64,000 nucleotides of DNA from Adenophora triphylla var. japonica (GCA_022495995.1 JAFEMH010001235.1:62001-126000), one strand, 5' to 3'. Counted from the stretch's first letter, positions 12,477 to 24,826 are shown. The notes: generated by a model from the sequence alone, not told the origin. A program made the numbers and translations.

Positions 12477-15299
12477 TGAGCACCCCAACCCGGGACCTAA
12501 CACGTGTCCCGAGCTAAGGGAGCTCAAACTAAGAAAAACCATCCCTATTTTTAAAACATTTATTTGCCTTAAAAAGAAAAACCACCTTTCAAACTTACAA
12601 ATTTTAAAATCAATTAGTAATATCTCTACTTAGAGGAAATCCAACCATAACTTTAATAAACCGATATCTGATCAAATACATTGGAAACCTTAATTAACAT
12701 CTGCTTAACAAAAGGGTTTTCCATACAAAATATAAAAGAGGAATACTTAACAAATACTCCTAACAATCCATTCCTATACTTAACTTGTCAAGTCCCAAAA
12801 GCAAAGTCCACAATGATACCCCGGCCTCACTGGTTCGGGTCACCTGTCTCGGAATCTAAAACAGTAAAGGGAGAGGGGTGAGAATAAATCTCAATGAGCT
12901 ATTATGGATGCAGCAAGATGCCATACAGATGCAACACGTAGCATGGCAACATTTAACACATTATGAAAGCAAGAACACCTTACGTTACCTCATTTTTACC
13001 TTTTTCCGTCTCGAACAATAAGTCGTACAACGCTGGGAGTAAAACTCCACTCTTTGGTGAACCGCCCCTACGCACATTCACCGCTTATAGGTCTCATACC
13101 CCTGTAGATCCATATAAGAAAAACAGATACATATATGACCCCTATATTTAGAGTATCATATACTATCATCGCCATCGCAGAGAGCCGTTGGCTTCATACG
13201 CAGCATTCCCCCGGTTTCTCCTAATCGCAAAGCAAGATGTAAAGGCTACTTATCACTCAAGACAAGAGCCGCACAACCCCCACCCCGTGGCCACAGAGTG
13301 GGGAGGGTCACCAGATGATGTACCTTCAATCACTTATTGAACAAATCAATAATTGATTGGCATCCATCATACCCACCCGAACATATACACATTCAAGCAC
13401 ATAATAGATACTTGAATTATAATCCACAAAATGGGATAATCATATAACAACATGGTAATGTATACTCATGCAAATCAATACCATAGTGCAACAATTTATG
13501 TAATGCACAATGCATAATATCATCCATGCATATGAACTCAATTGAGGTACAATATAACCACATAATCCACACCGGAATACAAAACAAGCATGTACCAATT
13601 AATCCACACCGGGATACAAAATAAGCATGTACCAATTAATCCACACCGGGATACAACACAACAACATGCTCATCTTCCATTAATGAAATAGTGAAACTTA
13701 TGGTTTCTACGCTATTTCTAACTAATCACCAAGGATAGGGGAACAAGTAAGGTCAACAAGTACCTTAAACCAATCCTACGAAGTCATTACTTAACCTTGA
13801 ATGAGCTAAATGAAAGTGCAAGATCTACTTCCCATGTTCTAACCATATTGGTGAAGTACGCATAAATCTTAATAACCAATTTCAGAACACATTCTATATT
13901 ACCAAGTCTCTATAAGAATTTGTGCTAATTTAACTAGTTGGAGTTGCATTCTTAAGTGGACCCAAAGTTCTACTTGAGTCTAGGTTAAGAGGAGTGAATC
14001 CTATCCGAATTGGATTAGGTCCTATCAATTTATAATGGTTAGAGATTATTCCCCGAGGTTATTAGCAAAAATCAGCAAAAGAGAAGAATCGGGAAGATTC
14101 GTGACATGGGCGACCGCTTCATGTCACTTCTGGGCGACCGCCCAAGTGAGTTACAAGAAGAGCCCACATTCTCGCCGCCTGGCGGCCGTCAGCCCCTATG
14201 GGCGACCGCCCATGGCCCCTTTCAAAGACACATACGAATTTCCAACTTAATGTTCTTAGTGTATTTCCTTTTAATCTTTCCAAATTTCATGAAAACTAAA
14301 GGGGTTCTCAAACCTTACATAACTCAACTTCAATCATCTAACCCAAATAAATATAAATCTAGATTACCCACCACAAGAATTTCAACCCATCTCATTAACA
14401 TTTTTCAAGTTAAACTCTCTTAACCCAACCAAACACATTTTCTTATACTATTGATCAACTTCTATGAACCAAAACCTCATTCTCCAATATTAACCAAATT
14501 TCCCTAAACCCTAAGAAGATTTCAATTCATCAAACCATTAAAATACAACAACAATAACAACATATTTCATGAGCATTCAAAGAAGGGAAAATCATAATAA
14601 CTCACTTTTGGATTTTATAAGGAAGGTTGATCTATTTAGCTAGATGAACTCCCCAAGATGATCCAACTCCAAAGGTGCTCCTAAACTTGAGTTTGGTGGA
14701 AGATTTGCTTGGCTTCAAGAATGGAGCTTGAAAGCTTCCATGGAGGATCTTCAATGGTTTCTCTAGGAGGAAGTATGAACACAATGAAGAAGGAGGAAGA
14801 AGAGTGAGGAGTAAGAGGGAGTAGGGGAAAAAGGTGAGGAGGATGATGAAGGGGGGGGGCCGGATGGAGGGGTATGGGGGAGAGGAGAGGGGAACACTTG
14901 GAGGCCTAGGAAGAGTCTTAAACATTTGGCCCCTCCCTCCTATTAATAAGAAAGCCCCACCACAAGGTAAATAAACCATTTATAAATCAAGCCTTCCCAT
15001 TTTAAAATAAATTGACTCCTTTAATAATTAAAGACTTCCCACAATTAATTTAAATCCTCATTTCTAATTCATTATTCCACACATTTTAACTTCATCATAC
15101 ACATTATTTATTTTCTATTTTTATTTTCCTTTAAGAGGCTTTAGGTACTTTCTCTAGCAATCCTAAGGTCCTAGAAATCCTTCCAACCATCTTATCATAA
15201 ATTAAGAAATTAAAACATAATTGATCACATAAAGATAACATAAATATTAAAAGCATACAATATAATATTTAATATTAGTGCCCTGGGTCAGTCGTTACA
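12477..15299 (-). repeat. 3' LTR of the chromovirus-like element
   Basis: 2823 bp, collinear with 18258-21084. It contains GGGCGACCGCCC-type palindromes at about 14105-14215, a short frame at 14979-14632 (proline-rich, part of the LTR, also present in the partner) and a G-run at 14850-14859. Differences from the partner are mainly small indels at clustered spots. Confidence 0.9.
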
Positions 15300-17068
15300 C
15301 TCACTCCCTTAAAGAAAATTCGTCCCGAATTTGACCGTCACTTACCCTAAGGTTCAAAAAGCAAAGATTACCTTTCACACATTCTAACTTAACATTTTTA
15401 ATTAGATTTCTCAAAGGCATGATTCCACTATACATTCTCATAACCCGAGTATTCTAGGACTTCACTTCCCAATTAGTCTCTTCAATTCTATGATTTTTCC
15501 AAGATTTTCCAATTTCATAAGTAATGTGATACTACAACTTAATATTCCGAGAATACTATACCATCATCACTAACCCGAAATTTCACGACCTTAAAGAAAG
15601 TATATTCAAATAAAAGTATTACATCTTATGTCTCCCAATACATTACGATATCACATTTAAACTTCAAATACTCTATAAGCTGCCCCAAATCGGTCTATAA
15701 GTCGACTCACCAACATTTCCTAAAACTTCAAATGGATTAACAAACTTTGGCGCTAAATTACCTTAGACCTTGCTTCCCCAATTTCATCCCAACAAATTAG
15801 AGATCGATATTTTCTTTTCTAACAACGTCTCATACGGTTTTATCTTACTGTTAAAATGATAACTGATATTATACACACCCAACCACTGGTAATCATATTT
15901 CCTATCGACTACAAAAATCCTTCAACTCTTAGGATCGGTAACCATCCCCGAGAGAGAACTTCAAAAGATAAGATTCCGTTTAAATCACACAAACAATTGT
16001 AACCGCTCTCGAACAATGATAAGAAATTTCCGCTCTATCTAAGTTAACTTCCTCGAAACATACGCTATCACTTCCCATTTTGCATAACACTACACCCTGA
16101 TCTTCCTTTAATACACACTTAAAATTTCACAAGATTCTCACATTCACTAGGTAAGGTAAGAGCCAACCTATTTTTCCATTACTAACAATATGATTCATCC
16201 TCATCACAACCTACACCATTTATACGCCCTTTAGATTCAACCAAAGTAATGACTTTACAATTCTTAAGGGTTCATTAAATTTCTTAGGTAGTACTTGCTA
16301 ACTCAAAGATCACGGACTCAACCTCACAAGATCCTTGGCAACACCCGAGTTTAAGACTATAAAACCCAAAATTTGTAATCCTCTCGAGCTAACTCATACT
16401 AGCTAAACTTTGCATACAGGACTCCTCACAAGGTATCATTAACCCAACTCTCAAATTATTTTTACAATCTTCCCGAAACTTTAATTAACAAAGATATCAT
16501 CAATTCTAATTACCCTAAAGCCATCAAAATAAGAATTACAATTCTCGCTTATCCTACTCGTAACCAACACAACAAAATATACCAACGAAAGCACATTTAA
16601 CATTTACTCGCAACTAGCACATAAAATTTTGGAAAAGACTCCCTAAGCAAGTCTAGCATATACCAATTACTCTTCACATCTTAATTCAAAACTTTCACCC
16701 TAAACATCCTCAAAACATCAGAATCTCACATTTAAGGTTCACTTATAACAATTACCAATATAAGCAATTTAGGCATGGAAAAGGTAGACTCACCTATTAG
16801 GATAGTCTATCATTATACAACAACTACTTAACCCTCCAGGTCAAGTATATCTAAGAATCGTAAAATAATAACTATACCAATTCAATCGGCAATACATGCT
16901 CGCCCATAACCACATAACCATCGTGGTAAACCAAAGAAGGTTCGAGGTATTCTCTCATAAGAGCAGAATCCTCTAACAATAAAACAAATTCTCAACAATG
17001 TATGTCACATGTAAGCAAAATGTGATGCCAATTATAAATGATATGCAACAGATCTATAAAGTATGACC
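15300..17068 (-). pseudogene. degenerate gypsy pol remnant
   Basis: No open frame longer than a few dozen codons. Around 15790-15670 the minus strand still reads like the end of an integrase (LAPKFVNPFEVLGNVGEST, compare the LSPKFIGPFEVL form of gypsy integrase C-termini). RT and RNase H motifs are not recognisable; 1.7 kb is too short for a full pol, so deletion plus decay is likely. Confidence 0.55.
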
Positions 17069-17990
17069 CTACTTCGAGACAGGAAAATATACCTCTAGTG
17101 ACCTCTGGGATCCATCTCTCTTGGACCCAAAACACACACTTGACCTTGGACCTTCTCTTTGGTTTCCCTTCCTTATCTCTTTTGATACCACCTCTTGGAA
17201 CCTTTGGACCGGCACCCGGTTAACCTTCGACGAAATGCAGGACAATTTTTCTTGTAGTGCCCCGCTCCTCCACAATTCAAACATTTCCCTTGCTTACTCC
17301 AACACCCGTCTTCGTGTGACCCATCTTCTTGCAATATTTACACATCATCCCATACTGTTTGGGTACGCCTAGACGAAGAAGCTACCACAAGTTTCTCTCT
17401 CATCCTTCCCCGAAGTTAAAGCCCTTGGCTAATCTCCAATCTCACCTTCCAATTTCCCACTATTTTCCTCAATATTTTTCTCGATCTTATAAGCTCTCTC
17501 TAAGGTCAGTTGTCGATAATTGGTGAAGCTTATCAATCCCAAATTTCTTCCTAAACTCAGTCCTCAAACCTTTTATAAACCTATGAACTCTTTTCGCTTC
17601 ATACGATACCAAATGAGGGCAACTTCTAGCTAATTCCTCAAACCCGATTACATACCGATTCACCGTCATGATCCCTTGTTCTAGTCCTAAGAATTCGATC
17701 TCCTTCTTATCCCTTGTAACCATCGAAACGAAATAATCCTCGAAATGTTTGGTGAAATTATCCCAAGTCTCGGGGGCGTATGATCCCGCTCCCAACTTCC
17801 CTTCAATATTTGCCACCACCGATCGCCTAAACCTTCAAGTTTGAACACGGCATACCTAACTTTCTCCTTGTTGGGACTTTCTATAACCTCGAAAATTCTA
17901 TTCATTTCGCTAACCATTCTTCCTCGCCTTTAACGGGTTCGGACCTCCGTTAAAGCCTTCGGGGGTTCATCTTCACAAATCTTTCCAATC
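17069..17990 (-). pseudogene. gypsy gag with CCHC zinc knuckles
   Basis: The minus strand gives the capsid-like part in two frames. 17917-17800 reads MNRIFEVIESPNKEKVRYA...LGDRWW. 17819-17487 reads WDNFTKHFEDYF, IEFLGLEQGIMTVNRYV and FEELARSCPHLV, ending IDKLHQLSTTDL. Near 17350-17235 two zinc knuckles follow, CKYCKKMGHTKTG and CLNCGGAGHYKKNC, separated by a one-base slip. Gag coats the element's RNA. This copy is broken by at least three frameshifts. Confidence 0.8.
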
Positions 17991-18237
17991 CATCACTTTG
18001 ACATCCTTCATGTGGATTAGAACCGATCCTCTAGTCTCCATACCTTGTACAAACTCCCCGAATAATTTCATCATCTCTTCATTCTCGAATTCCACCTATA
18101 CCCATATCTACTTCCTTTCCTAGCACCTTTCGCCGATCATCCTTGCTTCCGGCCATTAGAACGAACTCCCGCATAAAACACTCGACGTCAATTTCCACAC
18201 ATTCCCCTTAGTTTAGACATCTACCCTCGACCTCTAA

Positions 18238-18257
18238 ACTAAGCTCGATATTAACCG
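18238..18257 (-). other. degenerate primer-binding site
   Basis: Directly inside the right LTR the minus strand reads CGGTTAATATCGAGCTTAG, resembling TGGTATCAGAGCTTAG, the site complementary to initiator-Met tRNA, with several mismatches. This sets the element's orientation. Confidence 0.5.
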
Positions 18258-21084
18258 TGAGCACCCCAACCCGGGACCTAACACGTGTCCCGAGCTAAGG
18301 GAGCTCAAACTAAGAAAAACCATCCCTATTTTTAAAACATTTATTTGCCTTAAAAAGAAAACCACCTTTCAAACTTACAAATTTTAAAATCAATTAGTAA
18401 TATCTCTACTTAGAGGAAATCCAACCATAACTTTAATAAACCGATATCTCGATCAAATACATTGGAAACCTTAATTAACATCTCCGTTTAACAAAAGGGT
18501 TTTCCATACAAAATATAAAAGAGGAATACTTAACAAATACTCCTAACAACCCATTCCTATACTTAACTTGTCAAGTCCCAAAAGCAAAGTCCACAATGAT
18601 ACCCCGGCCTCACCGGTTCGGGTCACCTCTGTCTCGGAATCTAAAACAAGAAAGGGAGAGGGGTGAGAATAAATCTCAATGAGCTATTATGGATGCAAAG
18701 AAGATGCCATACAGATGCAACACGTAGCATGGCAACATTTAACACATTATGAAAGCAAGAAACACCTTACGTTACCTCATTTTTACCTTTTTCCGTCGAA
18801 CAATAAGTCGTACAACGTTGGGAGTAAAACTCCACTCTTTGGTGAACCGCCCCATGCACATTCACCGCTTATAGGTCTCATACCCCCAGAGATCCATATA
18901 AGAAAAATGTGATACATATATGACCCCTATATTTAGAGTATCATATACTATCATCGCCATCGCAGAGCCGTTGGCTTCATACAGAGCATTCCCCGGTTTC
19001 TCCTAATCGCAGCAAGCATGTAAAGGCTACTTATCACTCAAGACAATAGAGCCGCACAACCCCACCCCGTGGCCACAGAGTGGGGAAGGGTCACCGGTAT
19101 GATGTACCTTCAATCACTTATTGAACAAATCAATAATTGATTGGCATCCATCATACCCACCCGAACATATACACATTCAAGCACATAATAGATACTTGAA
19201 TCATAATCCACAAAATGGGATAATCATATAACAACATGGTAATGTATACTCATGCAAATCCATACCATAGTGCAACAATTTATGTAATGCACAATGCATA
19301 ATATCATCCATGCATATTAACTCAATTGAGGTACAATATAACCACATAATCCACACCGAATACAAAATAAGCATGTACCAATTAATCCACACCGATACAA
19401 AATAAGCATGTACCAATTAATCCACACCGGGATACAACACAACAACATGCTCATCTTCCATTAATGAAATAGTGAAACTTATGGTTTCTACGCTATTTCT
19501 AACTAATCACCAAGGATAGGAACAAGTAAGGTCATCAAGTACCTTAAACCAATCCTACGAAGTCATTACTTAACCTTGAATGAGCTTAATGAAAGTGCAA
19601 GATCTACTTCCCAAGTTCTAGCCATATTGGTGAAGTACGCATAAATCTTAATAACCAATTTCGTAACACATTCTATATTACCAAGTCTCTATAAGAATTT
19701 GTGCTAATTTAACTAGTTGGAGTTGCATTCTTAAGTGGCCCCAAAGTTCTACTTGAGTCTAGGTTAAAAGGAGTGAATCCTATCCGAATTGGATTAGGTC
19801 CTATCAATTTATAAATGGTTAGAGATTATTCTCGAGGTTATTAGCAAAAATCAGCAAAAGAGAAGAATCGGGAAGATTCGTGACATGGGCGACCGCTTCA
19901 TGTCACTTGGGCGACCGCCCAAGTGAGTTACAAGAAGAGCCCACATTCTCGCCGCCTTGGGCGGCCGCCAAATTTCCTATGCGGGCGACCGCCCATGGCC
20001 CCTTTCAAAGACACATACGAATTTCCAACTTAATTTTCTTAGTGTATTTCCTTTTTAATCTTTCCAAATTTCATGAGTACTAAAGGGGTTCTCAAACCTT
20101 ACATAACTCAACTTCAATCATCTAACCCAAATAAATATAAATCTAGATTACCCACCACAAGAATTTCAACCCATCTCATTAACATTTTTCAAGTTAAACT
20201 CTCTTAACCCAACCAAACACATTTTCTTATACTATTGATCAACTTCTATGAACCAAAACCTCATTCTCCAATATTAACCAAATTTCCCTAAACCCTAAGA
20301 AGATTTCAATTCATCAAACCATTAAAATACAACAACAATAACAACATATTTCATGAGCATTCAAAGAAGGGAAAATCATAATAACTCACCTTTGGATTTT
20401 ATAAGGAAGGTTGATCTATTTAGCTAGATGAACTCCCCAAGATGATCCAACTCCAAAGGTGCTCCTAAACTTGAGTTTGGTGGAAGATTTGCTTGGCTTC
20501 AAGAATGGAGCTTGAAAGCTTCCATGGAGGATCTTCAATGGTTTCTCTAGGAGGAAGTATGAACAAAATGAAGAAGGAGGAAGAAGAGTGAGGAGTAAGA
20601 GGGAGTAGGGGAAAAAGGTGAGGAGGATGATGAAGGGGGGGGGCCGGATGGAGGGGTATGGGGGAGAGGAGAGGGGAACACTTGGAGGCCTAGGAAGAGT
20701 CTTAACATTTGGCCCCTCCCTCCTATAATAAGAAAGCCCCCACCACAAGGTAAATAACCCATTTATAAATCAAGTCTTCCCATTTTAATATAAATTGACT
20801 CCTTTAATAATTAAAGACTTCCCACAATTAATTTAAATCCTCATTTCTAATTCATTATTCCACACATTTTAACTTCATCATACACATTATTTATTTTCTA
20901 TTTTTATTTTCCTTTAAGAGGCTTTAGGTACTTTCTCTAGCAATCCTAAGGTCCTAGAAATCCTTCCAACCATCTTATCATAAATTAAGAAATTAAAACA
21001 TAATTGATCACATAAAGATAACATAAATATTAAAAGCATACAATATAATATTTAAAATTAGTGCCCGGGGTTGGGGTCGTTACA
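18258..21084 (-). repeat. 5' LTR of the chromovirus-like element
   Basis: 2827 bp partner of 12477-15299, with the same TG/CA ends, the same GGGCGACCGCCC palindromes (about 19886-19995) and the same G-run (20636-20642). Confidence 0.9.
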
Positions 21085-21656
21085 TCATACACCCCTTTAA
21101 ATACTATAATCCGAAAATACCACTGATAACATAAATAAGGCGATGTCGTTTGACATTCCATTATTAATGCTTTCTTCTCCTCTCTCTCCTCCCTCTCTAG
21201 CGTCACTCCATCTCCCCCAAAAACCCTCTGTGCGAACAACGTCGTCGCCTCCTCCTCTCTTCTGCCATGCCATGGTCGCCGCCCCCTCTCTCTTCTTCCA
21301 TGGAGTCGTTCTCTCTCTCTCTACTCTCTTCTCTCTTCTCTCGACTTCTTTGCAACCACCATTGCCATCGTCAAGGTCGTGAAAAGGTAAAGGTTTTACT
21401 CTAAAGCTCTCGACTTGTGATTTCAATTTCACCATTTTCCCCCAAATTTAACATTTTTCAAACTCAAAATTAGGGCTTCAATTTCAGATTAGAAATTTCA
21501 ATCTTTTACCCTAAATTTGAACACGTAGATGTTGCTGAACAAGTATGTTTATGTTTTAGCCATTACCCACTTAAATAATTTATTTATTTATTTTGTGCTG
21601 GATGTGAAAAAGAACTGTTTATATTTAACAATTTCTCTTCCCCCTGTTTTTTGTAG
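21085..21656 (+). other. CT-rich leader-like stretch before the UPL4 exons
   Basis: 21170-21390 is a pyrimidine-rich segment (TCTCTCC runs) similar to plant 5' untranslated DNA. A possible donor, AAAAGGTAAAG, occurs near 21383. No protein family recognised. Confidence 0.4.
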
Positions 21657-22018
21657 TGTTTGCAAGCATTAGGGAAAATCTCGCGTGAACAACCACTTGC
21701 TTGCTTACAATCTGGTGTGATAATGGCTGCTCTAACTTATGTCGACTTCTTTGCAACGAGTATACAGGTACAATGTTAGTGGAGTATGTTTCCCTTCACA
21801 GTTGAGCATAGCTTGTTTCAAAACCTTATTTTGTTTTATTTGCTATAGATTTATATCCTTATTTGTTCTTAATTATTTATTTATTTACTATTGAATTAGA
21901 GGGTTGCTCTATCTACAGTGTTGAACATATGTGAGAAACTTCCTTCTCTGAATGTCCTTCATCATTTATGGAGGCAGTTCCAATATTGTGTAATCTTCTG
22001 CATTATGAAGATAGCAAG
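21657..22018 (+). pseudogene. two exons of a UPL4/UPL3-type HECT ubiquitin ligase (armadillo region)
   Basis: Exon 21657-21767 (111 bp, acceptor TTTTTTGTAG, donor GTACAA) encodes CLQALGKISREQPLACLQSG and ends YVDFFATSIQ. Exon 21900-22018 (acceptor GAATTAG, donor GTATGC) encodes RVALSTVLNICEKLPS and MEAVPILCNLLHYEDSK. Both match the armadillo repeats of plant UPL3/UPL4, the UPL4 form best (TSIQRVA, NIC, AVPILC, LLQYED). A two-base duplication (TCT to TCTCT near 21945) shifts the frame inside the second exon. The HECT catalytic domain is absent. A captured, non-functional fragment with intact splice sites. Confidence 0.85.
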
Positions 22019-22171
22019 GTATGCATGGCATCGATTGGCTTATCTCTAAAATTTCTAAAAAATTATCTACTTTCAGCGTCACTCTCTCTCTCCCCCCTCT
22101 CCAGCGTCACTTCCCCCGATTGGCTCTTCTTCTCGATCTCTCACTTCCCCCAAAACTTCACGCATTCCATG

Positions 22172-23152
22172 TGACACACAAAGGCAGAGAAGAAAGATTA
22201 CGACGAAAAGCAAAGCCTTTGAAGGCACCAAAGGCAGAGAAGAAAGATTACGACGAGGTTAAATTTTTTGCTCTTGGTTAAATTTTCGTTATTACTGAGA
22301 TAGTTATCGTTCTTGATTACATATTGATTTTATGACAATTATAAGTTTATTAGCTTACTTTCGTTAAATTGGTTTTGAATAATTTTGGTTAGTTGCAAAT
22401 TCCCTTCTTGCTTCTCAATTTGGTTGGTTGATGTGGAAAAAAATTGTGGTAATACAGTCGAACTAGGACCTTTGTTTTGTTGTATAATCCAATGTAAATG
22501 TGTTATCTCTATCTCCAAAGTTATTGAATGTATTGTCTGTGTGCCACTGTGTTGTATGCTTCATATGATCTTTATCTACTAATATATGTGTGCCCTTTAT
22601 CCATTTGGATGTATTGTCTGTGTGCCACCGGTGTTGTAAACTACCTTGTGAAACCTCATGTGTTTGTGGATGAGTGCAGCAATTGTCTTAATCTTAGTGT
22701 CTAGAGGTCATATGCATCTCATTGTAGAAATTGTCTTCATCTTGATGACTTGATTTTATTGACATACTAAAGTACATGTTCTTTGCAGACTGATTTACTA
22801 CCTTGTGAAACCTCACGTGCCGCTTGTGGACGAGTGCAAAGAATTGTCTTAATATTAGCGTCTAGAGGTCATATGCATCTCATTGTAGAAATTGTCTTCA
22901 TCTTGATGACTTGATTTTATTGACGCATCAAGTACAGGTTCTTTGCAGACTGATTTGGCCAACCTTCAAAAGAAGAAAGAGGAAGAAAAGGTGAAGTATT
23001 GATTTGTACTGGGTGTTTTTGCTCCATTCATATCGATTTGAGTAGTTTATTTAACTATGGTTTACATGGGTATGCAGGTACTTAAGGAGCTTAGAGCCAA
23101 AGCTCAGAAGGGAGCATTGATCTCAAGAAAATTGGGAAGAAGTGAGATTTCG
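22172..23152 (+). pseudogene. TMA7-like (translation machinery-associated 7) gene fragment, three exons
   Basis: The exon ending at 22257 encodes KAKPLKAPKAEKKDYDE (donor GTTAAA). Exon 22949-22990 (acceptor CTTTGCAG, donor GTGAAG) encodes TDLANLQKKKEEEK. Exon 23078-23152 (acceptor TATGCAG) encodes VLKELRAKAQKG and then diverges to a stop. Order, phase and residues match TMA7, a 64-residue ribosome-associated protein. The usual start (MSSKQGGK) is missing and replaced by a duplicated 27-bp stretch of the exon, and the Gly/Lys-rich C-terminus is altered. Probably captured and inactive, though the splice sites are sound. Confidence 0.8.
22641..22956 (+). repeat. tandem duplication, 157-bp unit, including a splice acceptor
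   Basis: Unit 1 (22641-22797) and unit 2 (22798-22956) both run from CTACCTTGTGAAACCTCA to CTTTGCAGACTGATTT with few differences. Each carries the acceptor and first bases of the TMA7 middle exon; only the second copy continues into the exon. Confidence 0.9.
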
Positions 23153-24603
23153 TGATGGTTCGTGATTCTGTGCGCTAAAAACTACAAAGGTTCTATGTAT
23201 AACTAATACAATTATGATGCATTACTTATTTTAGAACTGGACATGGTTGTCCCGTGTTAACATATTTATGAGATTTGGATGCTTCATCAAATGATACTAA
23301 TTTGTCATCCTGTGGCAATGTTTATTGTTTTCTTATAATATGGGTTCTTGTGGTTGGGTGTGGTCTTTAACTCTTATCCTTTCACCATGTTCTTCTCCCA
23401 TGAAAATAAGGGAGCGTTTTGTTTAACCACGAGAATAAAAACATCACACCGAATGTTATAGTCTAGACGGAATCAATTAATCAACCTCGTTTAGCCCAAT
23501 TTTGCAGCCAAGTGCACTTAATCTAGGTTTCTACTTTTATGGCTGATTTGGATGAGTATATGCTTGCAAATTTGGGCTAATTTTATTTTGCATATATATA
23601 TAAGTGAGTGCCTAGCTGAAGAAAAAGGATAAACTCCGTCCGTAAAGGAAAAAAGATAATATAAAAAAGTACCGCTTTGATTTTGATAGAAAACTCGACC
23701 TTATTTAGAATTTTTGATTTTGAGGCTAATAAGGTTGAGCTACGCGAAAGGCAAGAGAGGCTCTATTCGCTATGGACGGTCCTCGGCCCGAAACCGATTT
23801 GTTGAGTCTGAGTGGGGAACAAATCGAATCCAGGATGAATTGGGATCAATTTTAATGAATTATGCAACCTGGATGATGATGACCTCAAAGTTTTTTATTA
23901 AGCTTTGACCAAGATGAAGACCGGCATTTTTGCAATAAGAATTGAGCAAACAGAATTGGTAATCGCAATTTTACCGCTTATTGTCCCTCGCCGCTTTAGA
24001 GTTTTGCAACCCAAGAATTATTTTTCTTTGATATTGAAGAAAGGGTAAGTGAGCTTTAGAGATAAATATAGATTTAAGTGTTGAATTTGTTATCTTTTGT
24101 CAAGTGCTATATGATAAGTTGAGCTACTTTTCATTCTTACAACACTTCCACCACTTATACTTTTTCTTAATCTCCGTGCAAAAACCCAAAAGGAAATCTT
24201 ACATGGGACGGAGGGAGTATTATTGATCAAATAAACGTTACAATTCTACTACTATATCTCTAAATGTGGCTTTTGTCCATTCATATTGTGGGGTAATATA
24301 TTCATGCAATCTTATAGGTACGAATATGCATCAATATCGTGGTTGCGCAATATAATTATACTTGAGCAATGTTGCTTACCGCTTTTCTTAGTTTTCTTGT
24401 ACCGATGTATAAATTTTATTTTACCTACAAAGACAAGACTATTGACGATGTCCTCGAACGAGGTGTAAACCGGACAGCTTTAGTTGAAAAAGTTTAGATC
24501 TCGGTGCGGCTTCACGGTATGTGCACATGAATGTTGTATCCACAAGAAAACATAAAAACGTGGACCTCCCATTTGCACGACTTTCATCCATAACAAACAT
24601 ATA

Positions 24604-24826
24604 CTCCATCTCGTAATCCCACTTTTTTAGATAACTTTGATTGAACTTTAACCAATAATTCTATGTTATATATTTATCCTAATGAAAATCTACAAATTGT
24701 GATTGGTAGAACATTTAATGTTGTATCCATAACAGTTTTAGAATTTCATTTGGATAAATAAATAAACATAAAATTATTGGTCAAAGTTCAATCAAAGCTA
24801 TCTTTAAAAAAGTGGGACGGAGGGAG
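24604..24826. mobile_element. Stowaway-like MITE
   Basis: 223 bp between TA dinucleotides (24602-24603 and 24827-24828). The ends CTCCATCTCGTAATCCCAC and GTGGGACGGAGGGAG are inverted, and AACTTTGATTGAACTTT is matched by AAAGTTCAATCAAAG further in. Non-coding. Confidence 0.8.

Larger units (their letters stand above)
12477..21084 (-). mobile_element. Ty3/gypsy chromovirus-like (Tekay/Del type) element with 2.8 kb LTRs, pol mostly lost
   Basis: Two direct repeats (12477-15299 and 18258-21084) begin, on the minus strand, TGTAACGACC and end GGGTGCTCA, a classical gypsy LTR form. A primer-binding-like sequence precedes the right LTR and a purine-rich tract (TTTAAGGGAGTGAG) adjoins the left one, so the element reads on the minus strand. 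Only 2958 bp lie between the LTRs: degenerate gag and scraps of pol. The flanking pentamers (GCATG left, TCATA right) do not match, and the copia fragment left of it does not resume on the right. The present ends may come from recombination between two copies. Confidence 0.85.

Noticed and set aside
14632..14979. Possible secreted or membrane protein (Pro/Leu-rich frame with hydrophobic stretch)
   Set aside because: It lies fully within the LTR, is duplicated in the partner LTR (20416-20748) with frame differences, and has no family match I recognise.
21143..21382. Ser/Leu/Pro-rich frame as a signal peptide-bearing gene
   Set aside because: CT-rich leader-type DNA; the opposite strand is also open and there is no conserved motif.
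23714..23908. Small basic protein gene near 23.7 kb
   Set aside because: Short, no homology recognised, no splice or promoter context; noted only as a protein-like string.
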